A program made the translations under genes and the position numbers. The notes beneath the pieces are model-generated. The model saw only the letters and a list, made by a program, of their open reading frames with translations. It was not told where the DNA came from and did no database searches. DNA of 64,000 bases from G963665215 sp963665215. Lineage in GTDB: Bacteria > Chloroflexota > Dehalococcoidia > Lucifugimonadales > CAUZJF01. Positions 7,754 through 16,044 of this stretch are shown piece by piece. How positions within the stretch are numbered: position 1 is the first letter of the stretch; every line of letters begins with the position of its first letter. Where the stretch lies: NCBI GenBank assembly GCA_963665215.2, contig CAXXWW010000017.1, forward strand, positions 248,001 to 312,000, in the 5' to 3' direction.

Positions 7754-8038
7754 CTACAGACGAAGTTGGGGGTGAAAATGTTCCGCGCAGAGGCCTCGCG
7801 CCAGGCAGAGCAGCCCCGCCGAGCCCGTCTGGTGGCAGCTAATTGAGACGATGGCGGGTGAGGGCGAGGGGGCAGGCGCCAGACCGGTCGTGGAGGGCGG
7901 AGCGGCGGTGGAGACAGACTGCGGGCCCTGCCGCGCCGGAGCGTCGCCGCAGGCGTACAGCAGGAGGGTGAGCGCGAGGATGATGGGGGTGAGAGCCAGT
8001 CGCCGTGGGAGCCACCGCTCAGGGACGACTCGGGACAT
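7754..8038 (-). CDS. small putative lipoprotein
   Basis: A 94-aa frame starting MSRVVPERWLPRRLALTPII has a charged N-terminus, a hydrophobic stretch and a lipobox LLYACG, followed by a Pro/Ser/Thr-rich tail typical of the linker of Chloroflexota lipoproteins. GGGAG lies five bases before the ATG. No known domain follows the linker; the C-terminal 35 residues (with CHQTGSAG and CLARGLC) are not recognisable, and the gene may be a truncated lipoprotein. It lies upstream of, and in the same direction as, the DUF4349 gene. Confidence 0.55.
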   Translation of the reverse strand: MSRVVPERWLPRRLALTPIILALTLLLYACGDAPARQGPQSVSTAAPPSTTGLAPAPSPSPAIVSISCHQTGSAGLLCLARGLCAEHFHPQLRL

Positions 8039-8140
8039 GCTGGCTCCCAAATCACGATAAGGCGCCGCCCTGGGCAACCTCAAGGACTGGGTCCCAGAGC
8101 TCAGTCATGAGGGCCCCGCAACGTTCAGGAGCGGTGCAAG

Positions 8141-8213
8141 TGCCCCCAACGGAATTCGAATCCGTGTTTGCGGCTTGAAAGGCCGCTGTCCTGGTCCACT
8201 AGACGATAGGGGC
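8141..8213 (-). tRNA. tRNA-Glu (anticodon TTC)
   Basis: The minus strand folds as a full tRNA: acceptor GCCCCTA pairs with the 3' strand TTGGGGGC, the anticodon arm CGGCC-TTTCAA-GCCG has loop CTTTCAA with TTC at 8179-8177, and the T arm contains GGATTCGAATTCC. The discriminator is A and no CCA is encoded. The sequence from GTCTAGTGG onward is typical of tRNA-Glu. Confidence 0.96.
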
Positions 8214-8448
8214 ACGCGAGTGTAACGCCCCTTCCCGCGCGGGTTACAGCCGCATGTTTCCATGGAGAGGAGCGAAGGGGGCTGACGCGGCGGCCGGACG
8301 CAACTCGACACCATCATTGTAGCGACATACTCGAGGCGCTGCAACGAGCTGTCGTACCGCGGCGGGCTGGCGGTCGCCGAAGGGAGTCTAGCGGACCTTG
8401 AGAGTCCTCTTACGACCTACGGTCTTGCCTCTTCAGCCATTTCAGGCA
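8214..8448. other. intergenic region between tRNA-Glu and the membrane-anchored gene
   Basis: No gene is visible. TGTAAC at about 8220 and GTTACA at about 8243 could form a hairpin with a GC-rich middle (CCCGCGCGGG), without a T-run. Confidence 0.4.
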
Positions 8449-9357
8449 CTATTCCGGAGTGAGCGGCGACACGCCGGGTAGGCTTACCAGGAACTTGTAC
8501 AGTCGCCACTCCGGGTACTCGTAGTGGAAACGCAACATGAAGGGGACCGTCGCCGGCTCGATGGGAAAGAACCCTGAGACCTTGATGACATCACCGAAGT
8601 CCCGGCTCCGCTCTATCGAGGGTGGCTGGTCCCACTGCGGCTCGACGTTCGCCACACTCGATAGGTCCACCTGGCCGTCGATAAAGCTCTGGTAGGTGGC
8701 CTGGAGATCTTTGACGTGAATCTCAACCTTGAAAGCCCTGGACATCTTTTCGTAGAACTCCGCGAAGTCCCCGTCCTTTACCGCCTGGTCGAAGGCCAAA
8801 AGCGTTTGGCGGGTCATCCCAAGGAGCTCTTCTTCGTCCGGGACCTGGCTGAACCACGCGCCTGGCCCGACGATGCTTCCCCTGGGGATGCCGGAGCTCG
8901 TCATTGAGGCGAAGTTCACGTCCCCGTCGAATCTGAACACGCGCCCCGGCCCGGTGAAGTAGCGCACCTTCCATTCACCGCCCTCCTGCACCAGGCCGAC
9001 TTTGAAGGGAAGCTCGAGAGGGTCATCGTACGAGCCGAGCTGTTGCAGCGTCCCCCGATACTCCACCTCGTCCCCGCGCTCCAGTCTCCGATTCCTCCAA
9101 GACTCCAACACATAGTTTCTGAGCCCCATCCGGTCCAAAGTTTTCTCGAAGGTCTCCTGGTCCTGCTCGGCTCGAAACTGAGCCGCCGTCGAGCTGTATG
9201 CCTGGCTGGTCTCTCCCTGCAACATCAAGTTCAGGAAACCCTCGGCCTCGGCGGCCGAGTCTCCGGTATTCACGGCCACCCAGATGAAAAACCCGCCGGT
9301 GCAGGCAGTGATGAAGCCGAACGTCGCTAGTAAAAACTGCAAGAGGAATCTCGTCAC
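8449..9357 (-). CDS. membrane-anchored protein of unknown function
   Basis: This 302-aa protein begins with a hydrophobic segment (residues about 4-30, FLLATFGFITACTGGFFIWV) that should be a signal anchor. Two related soluble halves follow. Each has a helix with AYSSTAAQFR- or EFYEKMSRAFKVE-type sequence, then strands ending in WKVRYF or WRLYKFL, a pattern like NTF2/DUF4878-type domains that often sit outside the membrane in Gram-positive and Chloroflexota proteins. No catalytic motif is seen. It is preceded on the same strand by argC with a 45-bp gap and may share its transcript. The family assignment is tentative. Confidence 0.75.
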   Translation of the reverse strand: MTRFLLQFLLATFGFITACTGGFFIWVAVNTGDSAAEAEGFLNLMLQGETSQAYSSTAAQFRAEQDQETFEKTLDRMGLRNYVLESWRNRRLERGDEVEYRGTLQQLGSYDDPLELPFKVGLVQEGGEWKVRYFTGPGRVFRFDGDVNFASMTSSGIPRGSIVGPGAWFSQVPDEEELLGMTRQTLLAFDQAVKDGDFAEFYEKMSRAFKVEIHVKDLQATYQSFIDGQVDLSSVANVEPQWDQPPSIERSRDFGDVIKVSGFFPIEPATVPFMLRFHYEYPEWRLYKFLVSLPGVSPLTPE

Positions 9358-9402
9358 ACAATCTCTCCCGGCGCCACGTCACTACCGGTCCGAGGTCCAC
9401 AT

Positions 9403-10431
9403 CTACGGGTAGAGGGCAAGCTGCTGCAGGCCCTCTACCTCTGGAAAGCCAAACATCAGATTCATGTTCTGCACGGCCTGGCCCGCCGCTCCTTTTACAA
9501 GGTTGTCAAGGCAGCTCACCACCACCAGCCGCCCCGTCCGTTCGTCCACCGTTGGGTACACCAAGCACAGATTCGAGCCCGTGGTCTGTTTGGTCCCAGG
9601 TGGCGTGTCTGTTACGCGTACAAAGGGTTCGGTGGCGTAGAACTCTCGGTATATCTCCCGGACTGTCTGCTTGCGAATCGTTTCGTCCTGGAGCAGTGCA
9701 TAGCAGGTCGTCAGAATACCTCTGGTCATGGGAACGAGGTGGGGAATGAAGGTGACCCTGGCGCTCTCTGCCTTCCGAAGCTCTGCCAGCTCTTGGGCGA
9801 TCTCTGGCTGGTGACCGTGGCCGTCCAGCCCGTAGGCGACGACGTTCTCATTGGCCTCGGCGAAGTTGTACACGGAGTTTGTCGCCTGCCCTCCCCTCCC
9901 GGCGCCTGAGATGCCGGACTTGGCGTCCACGACTACATCGTCGGCGACCAGTCCCTCTCGTACTGCCGGAGCTAAAGCCAGGATTGCCGCCTCCGGGTAG
10001 CAGCCGGGGTTGGCAACCAGGGTGGCCCGCTTTATGATCTCCCGGTGAATCTCCGGCAACCCATACACGGCCTTCTCCAACAAGCGAGAAGCCGGATGGT
10101 CGATGTTGTATGCCCGCTTGAACTCTATTGGGTCGTGCAGGCGGAAGTCTGCCGCTAGGTCAACTGTCCTAACGCCGCTATCTATCAGCGGAGCGAGCGC
10201 TTCGGCACTGGCGCCGCTCGGCAGGCTTGAGAAGACAACATCCACCGAGCCCTCGATGGATCTGGTGATGGGAAGATCCAGTCGCCAGAGGTGAGGAAGG
10301 ACTTCCGGCAGACGTTTGCCAGCCGCACTCCGGCCGGTGACGGAGGTGATCTGGACGCTCGGATGCCGGGAGAGGATGCGGGCAAGCTCCATCCCGGCGT
10401 AGCCCGTTACATTTATGATCCCTACCCTCAA
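9403..10431 (-). CDS. argC: N-acetyl-gamma-glutamyl-phosphate reductase
   Basis: ArgC reduces N-acetylglutamyl phosphate to the semialdehyde with NADPH in arginine synthesis. The Rossmann start VGIINVTGYAGMELARIL, the catalytic-cysteine motif NPGCYPEAA (about residue 144), GHGHQPEIAQEL and the C-terminal SCLDNLVKGAAGQAVQNMN are all family hallmarks. The open frame extends upstream to an ATG at 10617, but that extension is unlike the family. A TTG at 10431 preceded by GAGAGG six bases upstream gives MRVGIINVT and a 342-aa protein, the normal size. No other arginine genes adjoin it here. Confidence 0.96.
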   Translation of the reverse strand: MRVGIINVTGYAGMELARILSRHPSVQITSVTGRSAAGKRLPEVLPHLWRLDLPITRSIEGSVDVVFSSLPSGASAEALAPLIDSGVRTVDLAADFRLHDPIEFKRAYNIDHPASRLLEKAVYGLPEIHREIIKRATLVANPGCYPEAAILALAPAVREGLVADDVVVDAKSGISGAGRGGQATNSVYNFAEANENVVAYGLDGHGHQPEIAQELAELRKAESARVTFIPHLVPMTRGILTTCYALLQDETIRKQTVREIYREFYATEPFVRVTDTPPGTKQTTGSNLCLVYPTVDERTGRLVVVSCLDNLVKGAAGQAVQNMNLMFGFPEVEGLQQLALYP

Positions 10432-10764
10432 ACTTTGCCTCTCAATGGTCGAAACCTCGATGCCGGTATCCCAACCCCATATTCTCACCGGCCGCCGGCC
10501 CAAGTCGTCCGCCAACCTCCTCGGAGCGCCGCCGCGTCGTGCCGCCAGAAAACCTGTTCGCCGATGTGGGAGCAAGCCTATAGCAAAAGTATAACCGCCA
10601 ACCTTATCCTCCAACAAGACTTGTCCGGAGAAGCCAGGTGCGCCGGCCCATCATCCCGGCCCGCTTCCCCCACCTCAAGCCTGTCCCGGCCTGCCGAAGC
10701 GGCCTTCGTGGGCTTGCCGAGGGGCCTGTCACCCGTTGACTCCAAGCGGGCAATGTCGGCTCGG

Positions 10765-11508
10765 TTACCCGGGCCGCTTTGGGCGCTCGCCACTCGCAGG
10801 CCGCTGGAAAAGGTATCGGGACGGGCAGCCCCAGGCCAGCACACAATCACCGCATCTGGGGTGCCTTGCTTTACAGACCCGGCGCCCGTGGTTGATCAGA
10901 TACAGGTGGAAGGCGAACACGTCCTCGGGCGCCACCATCGGCTCCAGGATATCGTGGGCCCGGTCGGCCGACACCTTCGCACCAATCAGCCTGAGTCGTT
11001 TCGCAACCCGGTAGATGTGGGTATCCACCGGCATCGCCGGCAACCCCAGGGAGAAGCAAAGGACGATGGCGGCTGTCTTGGGCCCGATGCCGTCGAGCCT
11101 CCTGAGCCACGACTTAGCCTGGTCGAGGGGCATCTCGCGCAGGAAAGAGAGGTCGTATGAGCCGATCTCTGCGTGGACCTGATTGAGTAGTGTCTTGATA
11201 CGCGGGGCCTTGACCCTGAACAGCCCCGCCGGCCGAATCACCCTCTCAATGTCCGCCACTTCGGCCGCGGCGAGCGCTTCCAGGGAACCGAAGGTCGCCA
11301 TGAGATCGTCGAAGGCCCTCTTGGAGTTGATGTCCGAGGTGTGCTGAGAGAGGACCGTGTAGACGAGCTCCCAGGCCGGCTCGTACCGAGGCGTCCACTC
11401 AAATGGACCGTACTCCTTGCTCAGCAACTCCATGACGTCTTCGGCGGAGACTCGGAGTTTGACGGCACCTTTCGGAGGTCTGGGCACGAGGACGCTCTTG
11501 GGTATCAA
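10765..11508 (-). CDS. nth: endonuclease III-type DNA glycosylase (HhH-GPD)
   Basis: The enzyme removes oxidised pyrimidines (or mismatched bases in related types) and nicks the DNA. The hairpin-helix-hairpin LDGIGPKTAAIVL carries the catalytic Lys, PVDTHIYRVAKRL carries the catalytic Asp, and the C-terminal C-x6-C-x2-C-x5-C pattern (CKARHPRCGDCVLAWGC) binds the 4Fe-4S cluster. The open frame reaches 11691, but the first 60 residues do not resemble the family. A TTG at 11508 or a GTG at 11487 are likelier starts; neither has a clear ribosome-binding site. Substrate preference cannot be read from the sequence. Confidence 0.93.
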   Translation of the reverse strand: MIPKSVLVPRPPKGAVKLRVSAEDVMELLSKEYGPFEWTPRYEPAWELVYTVLSQHTSDINSKRAFDDLMATFGSLEALAAAEVADIERVIRPAGLFRVKAPRIKTLLNQVHAEIGSYDLSFLREMPLDQAKSWLRRLDGIGPKTAAIVLCFSLGLPAMPVDTHIYRVAKRLRLIGAKVSADRAHDILEPMVAPEDVFAFHLYLINHGRRVCKARHPRCGDCVLAWGCPSRYLFQRPASGERPKRPG

Positions 11509-11681
11509 TTGCGGGGACCGTAGCCGCCGACGGGAACACACCGGCCCACCGTGCAACGCACTTGCAAGGTTACCACACGTCAGGTCGAGCGCGCAGCGTG
11601 CCATCGACCGGCCTCGCAATTGCATGTCGCCATCAAATCGCTGGCCGGCACATCCGTCTGACGTGTGTTGTGGCACCGCTA

Positions 11682-11754
11682 GGCAGCTCAATAACTTGAC
11701 AAATATGAGGAATCTGCCTAAATTTCGTGAATAGGAGGACCTGATTGAGCTGCC
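11682..11754. repeat. perfect 11-bp inverted repeat around a promoter
   Basis: GGCAGCTCAAT at 11682-11692 is mirrored by ATTGAGCTGCC at 11744-11754. The two arms enclose the whole promoter and the ribosome-binding site described separately. Spacing of about 51 bp between arms is wide for a single operator but could hold two sites of a looped repressor or form a long stem in RNA. Confidence 0.75.
11696..11724 (+). promoter_or_regulatory. sigma-70-type promoter
   Basis: TTGACA (11696-11701) and TAAATT (11719-11724) are separated by exactly 17 bp. The -35 is perfect and the -10 has four of six consensus bases. It points at the small ORF at 11745 and the HEAT-repeat gene. Confidence 0.75.
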
Positions 11755-11912
11755 AGTTTCGGTCCGCCACCATCCGCGGTGGCTCGATGCCCAGCGGCGG
11801 GGCAGGGTATGGGAGGGGGCTGCAGGGGCCGCCGCCGGACGTTGAGGTGAGGGTTACGAAGCTCGTATCTAAGGACTACACGGCTGGGCAGCTTACGGGT
11901 AAAAGGCTGTGA
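11745..11912 (+). CDS. putative small leader protein coupled to the HEAT-repeat gene
   Basis: A 55-codon frame starts at TTG 11745, six bases after a perfect AGGAGG, and directly downstream of a strong promoter. Its TGA (11910-11912) overlaps the GTG start (11909-11911) of the HEAT-repeat gene, an arrangement typical of translational coupling. An internal ATG at 11787 gives a shorter 41-aa version. The predicted product is basic, begins with a Gly-rich half and ends VEVRVTKLVSKDYTAGQLTG; no family is recognised. A second frame from CTG 11741 is also open for a short distance, so coding status is uncertain. Confidence 0.45.
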   Translation: MSCQFRSATIRGGSMPSGGAGYGRGLQGPPPDVEVRVTKLVSKDYTAGQLTGKRL

Positions 11913-12832
11913 CTCTGAAGGAGTTCCTCGATCAACTGGGCGAGGCCAGCAAGCCCCTGAAGTACTCAGAGTTGCTTCAGGCCTCGGGCTTGACCTCCGA
12001 GGATACCCTTGACTTCAAGGCCGCATGGCCCTCGATTTCGAACACCCGCAAGCGAGAGGTCCTCACAAAGCTGGTCGAGCTTAGCGAAGGGAACATGGAG
12101 CTTGACTTTAGCGCCGCCTTCAGGGTGTGCCTGGACGATGTGGACGAGGTAGTCAGAGAGAAGGCAGCGCAGGGCCTGTGGGACTGCGACGACAGGACGA
12201 TCATCCGACCCCTTATTCGCCTCCTGGAGGACGACCCATCACCGAAGGTGAGGGCGGCGGTCGGCATTTCTCTCGGCAAATTCGCGGCAATTGCCCAGAA
12301 CGGCAAGCTGCTGTCACGCGACGCGGATGGGATTCGAGAGGCGCTCATGACCGTCATCGGCCGTCACGACGAGGAGATGGAGGTGAAACGTCGAGCCATC
12401 GAAGCGGTGGCATCCTTTGACGTTCCCGAGATCGAAGAGATCATCCGGGGCGCGTACCATAGCGGCGACCCCAAGCTCATGCAGAGCTCCCTCTACGCGA
12501 TGGGTCAGAGCTCCAATGTCCAGTGGCTACCCAGCGTCATCGAAGAGTTAGACCATGAGCACGCCGCAATCCGCTATGAGGCGGCCCAAGCCTGCGGCCT
12601 GCTGGGCGATGAGTCCACGGTCCCACACCTAATCAAGCTGGTCCAAGATGAGGACACGCAGGTGCAGTTGGCGGCGATAGGAGCCCTCGGGACCGTCGGC
12701 GGCACGCTGGCGGGCCGCGCGCTGCTCCAATGCCTCAAGATGGGGGACGAGGCGCTGGTCGAGGCCGCTCGAGACGCCCTTGACAACATCGAGTTCGACG
12801 ATAACCCTCTCGGCATCAGATTTGAAATCTAG
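11909..12832 (+). CDS. HEAT-repeat protein
   Basis: The 307-aa protein is built from consecutive helical pairs with the HEAT pattern. Examples are DDVDEVVREKAAQGLWDCDD, IRPLIRLLEDDPSPKVRAAV, ALMTVIGRHDEEMEVKRRAI, ELDHEHAAIRYEAAQACGLL and HLIKLVQDEDTQVQLAAIGAL. About seven or eight repeats cover residues 55-290 after a non-repeat N-terminal helix region. Such alpha-solenoids, including PBS-lyase-like HEAT repeats, are scaffolds for protein binding; no enzyme residues are visible. The GTG start overlaps the stop of the upstream small ORF. The next gene in the same direction is DUF502, 270 bp on. The partner is unknown. Confidence 0.9.
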   Translation: MTLKEFLDQLGEASKPLKYSELLQASGLTSEDTLDFKAAWPSISNTRKREVLTKLVELSEGNMELDFSAAFRVCLDDVDEVVREKAAQGLWDCDDRTIIRPLIRLLEDDPSPKVRAAVGISLGKFAAIAQNGKLLSRDADGIREALMTVIGRHDEEMEVKRRAIEAVASFDVPEIEEIIRGAYHSGDPKLMQSSLYAMGQSSNVQWLPSVIEELDHEHAAIRYEAAQACGLLGDESTVPHLIKLVQDEDTQVQLAAIGALGTVGGTLAGRALLQCLKMGDEALVEAARDALDNIEFDDNPLGIRFEI

Positions 12833-13102
12833 GGCCGCTTCCTGGACACACATCCGGTGCCGGGTCACTCCTGCACGGCAGCCTCCCGCTTGAGGTGAAC
12901 AGCTCTCCCTCACTGACCGATACCCTCACCCCGACCCCTGGGACTGTGTAATCGTGTCCGTGGGCAACGGCTCCTTGAGCAAGGGCATTGGCCAGGTCTT
13001 CAAGGCTCGCAGCACCCAGACCAGGGTCGTCGAATTGGCGCCCATACACGGCATCGCAGAGGCCAGAAGACCTCAAGAACTGGTCCAAAAGGAGTCAGCA
13101 CC
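12833..13102. other. intergenic region between HEAT and DUF502 genes
   Basis: No supported gene. A minus-strand open frame (12816-13088) has only moderate codon bias, no ribosome-binding site and no recognisable family. Confidence 0.4.
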
Positions 13103-13747
13103 ATGGGGAAACTTCGCTACTTAATCGCGCTGCGGCTTCGGCTCCATTTCAGGAGAACGATGATCGCAGGGGTACTTCTGCTAGTGCCCATCGTGATCAC
13201 CTACATCGTCCTACGGTTCGTATTTGATTTCATGGACGGTGTACTTAAACCGGGGATCGAGGGCGCATTTGGCAAAAGTTTCCCGGGTCTGGGCATCATC
13301 ACTCTGCTGGTCCTGGTGTATGTGGCGGGCCTCCTCTGGGACCAGGCACTGGGCCGGCGCCTGCTCAGAATGGGACAGGAGTCGCTGCTCAGCCTCCCGG
13401 TCGTCGGGGCCGTTTACCGGCCCGCGATGCAGCTCATAAACTCCTTCTCCAGCAACGGTGCATCTGGCTTCAAGCGAGTGGTCGCGATCGAGTATCCCAG
13501 GCCGCAGACCTGGGCAATAGGGTTTCTTACCGCCATGACCACGGACGAGAACGACCGGTCCATGGGCATAGTCTACATACCCACTGCCCCCACGCCGAAT
13601 TCGGGGTGGGTAGCCATGCTCCCCGTTGAAGATATCTACGATACCGATCTCACCGTGCAACAGGCCATGTCCATGGTCCTCTCAGGGGGCATAGCCGCCC
13701 CGGCCCGTATCAACAAGGCCATCCTCAAGGAGCAAGTTAATGTGTAG
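13103..13747 (+). CDS. DUF502 family membrane protein
   Basis: The ATG follows AAAAGGAG with a good spacer. The 214-aa product has a basic amphipathic N-terminus, two membrane spans (TMIAGVLLLVPIVITYIVL and FPGLGIITLLVLVYVAGLLW) and a soluble C-terminal domain with the DUF502 signature: PVVGAVYRPAMQLIN, FKRVVAIEYPRP, IGFLTAMTT, VYIPTAPTPNSGWVAMLP and a final MVLSGGIAAP. DUF502 proteins are widespread; the family is also found in plants (COV1-like). The biochemical function is not established. Confidence 0.95.
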   Translation: MGKLRYLIALRLRLHFRRTMIAGVLLLVPIVITYIVLRFVFDFMDGVLKPGIEGAFGKSFPGLGIITLLVLVYVAGLLWDQALGRRLLRMGQESLLSLPVVGAVYRPAMQLINSFSSNGASGFKRVVAIEYPRPQTWAIGFLTAMTTDENDRSMGIVYIPTAPTPNSGWVAMLPVEDIYDTDLTVQQAMSMVLSGGIAAPARINKAILKEQVNV

Positions 13748-13932
13748 CCGGGCGAGTGCCGGCGCCCACGCATCATGGCGGCAATCCGGCCCTGTCGGGC
13801 TAATCGATATCGCACAGCCTCAGGGCTAACGGCGTTCCGGGCCAGCCGAGGGACAGGCCGCAGGGAGGCTCCGAGAGGCCCTTGCCGGCGAGTGCACCGG
13901 ACACGCTCCAAGTAACCTCAAGTAGGCACAAT

Positions 13933-14934
13933 ATGGCAACCGTGGGCATAATTGCAAATCCGGCTGCGGGCAAGGACATCAGGCGACTGGTGGCGCAGGG
14001 GAGGTTTATTCCCAACCAGGAGAAGGTCAACGTGCTCAAGCGCGTGCTAGCCGGGCTGGGGGCGCTGGGAGTCGAGCGGGTGCTGATGATGCCGGACGCA
14101 TACAGGCTCGGAGCGGCCGTAGCGGACGGGGTGCCCCAGGGCGTCGAGCTCCAAATACTGGAGATGGTGGTCTTCAACGAGGAACAGGACTCCACGCGGG
14201 CGGCGGACCTGATGGCCCAAGGCGGCGCGGGTTGCATCGTGACTCTGGGCGGAGACGGCACCAACCGGGCCGTGGCGAAGGGCTCGGGGAGCGTCCCTTT
14301 GGTACCCATCTCAACTGGCACCAACAACGTCTTTTCTCAGCCGGTTGAGGGGACTGTCGCTGGTCTCGCCGCCGGGGTGGTGGCCCGAGGCCTCGTCGAA
14401 CTCGACTCGGTCACCACCGTCCCCAACATCCTGGAGGTCCAAATCGGGCGGAGACCGCCTGAGATCGCCCTTGTGGACGTGGCTATCAGTACGGAGACGT
14501 TCGTGGGAGCCCGTGCCATCTGGGACGTGAGGACGCTTGGCGAGGTCTTCCTCGCCCGCCTGGTGCCGGGCAGCATCGGCCTCTCGGCCATCGGCGCGCT
14601 CTTGGCCCCCTCACCGATGGACGACGGGTCAGGGCTCCGCCTGCGCATCGGCCAAGGAGGGACCTCTGTCATCGCTCCCGTAGCGCCCGGTGTGATCAGC
14701 TCCGTGCCCGTCGAGAGCTGGGCACCGCTCCCGGTAGGCGAGCCGGTGGAGATCGGCCTTCACCCCTGCACCGTCGCACTGGACGGCGAGCGGACGTTCA
14801 GCCTGCTATCCGGCCAGAGTGCACGGGTTACCCTCAGCCGTAATGGACCACCGGTCGTCTCGGTGGAAGCCGCGCTGCGCCAGGCCTCGCAGGCAGGCGT
14901 CTTTACCGGCGGATACGCCGACACTGCAGGCTGA
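13933..14934 (+). CDS. ATP-NAD kinase-like protein (AcoX type)
   Basis: The 333-aa protein starts MATVGIIANPAAGKDIRRLV, has the kinase nucleotide-binding motif LGGDGTNRAVAKG near residue 102 and STGTNNVFSQP shortly after, the two marks of the NAD kinase/diacylglycerol kinase superfamily. The whole resembles the AcoX-type ATP-NAD kinase domain proteins found beside acetoin dehydrogenase genes, though none is here. The second domain has VAPGVISSVPVESW. The upstream in-frame ATG at 13882 is less likely, because the family begins at the beta strand VGIIANP. Substrate is uncertain: NAD phosphorylation is plausible but not shown. Confidence 0.87.
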   Translation: MATVGIIANPAAGKDIRRLVAQGRFIPNQEKVNVLKRVLAGLGALGVERVLMMPDAYRLGAAVADGVPQGVELQILEMVVFNEEQDSTRAADLMAQGGAGCIVTLGGDGTNRAVAKGSGSVPLVPISTGTNNVFSQPVEGTVAGLAAGVVARGLVELDSVTTVPNILEVQIGRRPPEIALVDVAISTETFVGARAIWDVRTLGEVFLARLVPGSIGLSAIGALLAPSPMDDGSGLRLRIGQGGTSVIAPVAPGVISSVPVESWAPLPVGEPVEIGLHPCTVALDGERTFSLLSGQSARVTLSRNGPPVVSVEAALRQASQAGVFTGGYADTAG

Positions 14935-15061
14935 CCAACGCCTTCCGGGCTCTACGCGACCAGTCCAGAGAGGGCTCTTAAGAATCTCCGCTGGTGAGCG
15001 GCATTCAGCAGTCCGGTCTCGGGGAGGCCGCAGGCCGATACGACGACCGGCATGGACCAGA

Positions 15062-15092
15062 TGGAGCGGGCGATGGGATTCGAACCCACGAC
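15062..15092 (-). other. 3' fragment of a tRNA gene (tRNA-Gly-like), possible att remnant
   Basis: The minus strand reads GTGGGTTCGAATCCCAT as a T arm followed by CGCCCGC, T and CCA, the 3' acceptor strand typical of bacterial tRNA-Gly. No matching 5' acceptor GCGGGCG, D arm or anticodon arm is found on the adjoining right side. Tyrosine-recombinase elements often regenerate such 3' ends when they insert in tRNA genes, so this may be an attachment-site scar. The intact tRNA-Gly in the window (25.2 kb) has a different T arm. Confidence 0.7.
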
Positions 15093-15248
15093 TCACTAGC
15101 TGTCCAACGTACGGGTGCGGGCATAGGTTCGTCCGTGCCCTTGAGTGGCCGTGCTGTGAAAGTGGTCTCTCTCGCAAGAACCAATGCACGCCACGAGGGG
15201 GCGTTCCTATTGGTCGCAACGATTGTTGTCTGACTGTGAGGTTGATGC

Positions 15249-15425
15249 ATGGCCCTTTCAGACGAAGAGCGCCGTCGGATATACGAAGAGGAAATGACAC
15301 GGGCCAGGGCCAGGGAGCGCATCAAAAACAGGCAGCTTAAAGTTGGATGTTGGGTCATCGTTGCCATCGTATTCGCAGTCATTATCGCGGTGGCCATTTC
15401 CAGCAGCGTCGGCAAGTTTAATTGA
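15249..15425 (+). CDS. small single-span membrane protein
   Basis: A 58-aa frame starts MALSDEERRRIYEEEMTRAR at ATG 15249 with GAGG seven bases upstream. The first half is a charged helix rich in Glu and Arg. The second half, VGCWVIVAIVFAVIIAVAIS, is one membrane span, and the protein ends SSVGKFN. Short proteins of this design (acid/base helix plus one span) are common and uncharacterised in Chloroflexota and other phyla. The codon pattern and ribosome-binding site support coding. Confidence 0.75.
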   Translation: MALSDEERRRIYEEEMTRARARERIKNRQLKVGCWVIVAIVFAVIIAVAISSSVGKFN

Positions 15426-16044
15426 CCGCTACGGTCTGTGTTGACGAGAATTCAAATTCACGTATTCGAAATCTAGAAAATTACGAATAGAGATATTACG
15501 TTCGAAGCGGTCGATCTTACCCGAGACAGCAATTAGATCTTCCGCAGAAACGGGTTAATTACTTCCCGGAGAGCAAGCAGAAGAGCCCCTGACATCGCAG
15601 GACGAATGGCTTCTACTAAGTCTACCAGGTGTACAGATGCCCGTCTCCAAGACCGCCCCCAAGCCTCTGGAGCGTACGGAGTACGAAGCTCTCACATTCA
15701 GCGCTCAGCCGAGCCGGTCGACCTAACCCTGGGGAGGGGCTGACCTCACGTAGAGCAGCACTCAGCGACATCCTGGCTACACCAAGCCTTTCGCCGTCGA
15801 GCGCCCCTAGGACCATGCTGAGCCTATCGCGAGTGGCCCTCCCAAGCGACGGACCACCAGCCGCCACACCAAAAGGTAGTCCAGGGGGCACGATAGGGTG
15901 TTTGACAGCGTTCCGGAGTGGCACTACCATTCTCGTCGTCAACCATTGTTGGTTCTTTGGACGCCTGGAGATTGATATGGGAACTCTCGGTTCAGGCGAT
16001 CACCCAGCCCGGCGTAGCGCGGACGCCCTTCATTTGTCCAAGTG
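15426..16044. other. non-coding stretch upstream of the acetyltransferase pseudogene
   Basis: About 620 bp with no recognisable gene. The first 130 bp are clearly AT-richer than the surroundings. Open frames on both strands after 15620 have no family resemblance or ribosome-binding site and are probably shadows or decayed sequence. Confidence 0.4.

Noticed and set aside
10431..10617. N-terminal extension of argC to the ATG at 10617
   Set aside because: The 62 extra residues are Arg-rich and unlike ArgC, whereas TTG 10431 has a good ribosome-binding site and gives the normal length.
12816..13088. 90-codon minus-strand frame between the HEAT and DUF502 genes
   Set aside because: Third-position GC is only moderate, there is no ribosome-binding site, and it overlaps the HEAT gene end; no recognisable domain.
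14994..15233. 80-codon plus-strand frame over the tRNA fragment
   Set aside because: It overlaps the antisense tRNA 3' end, a typical source of false ORFs (GIRTHDSL-like sequence).
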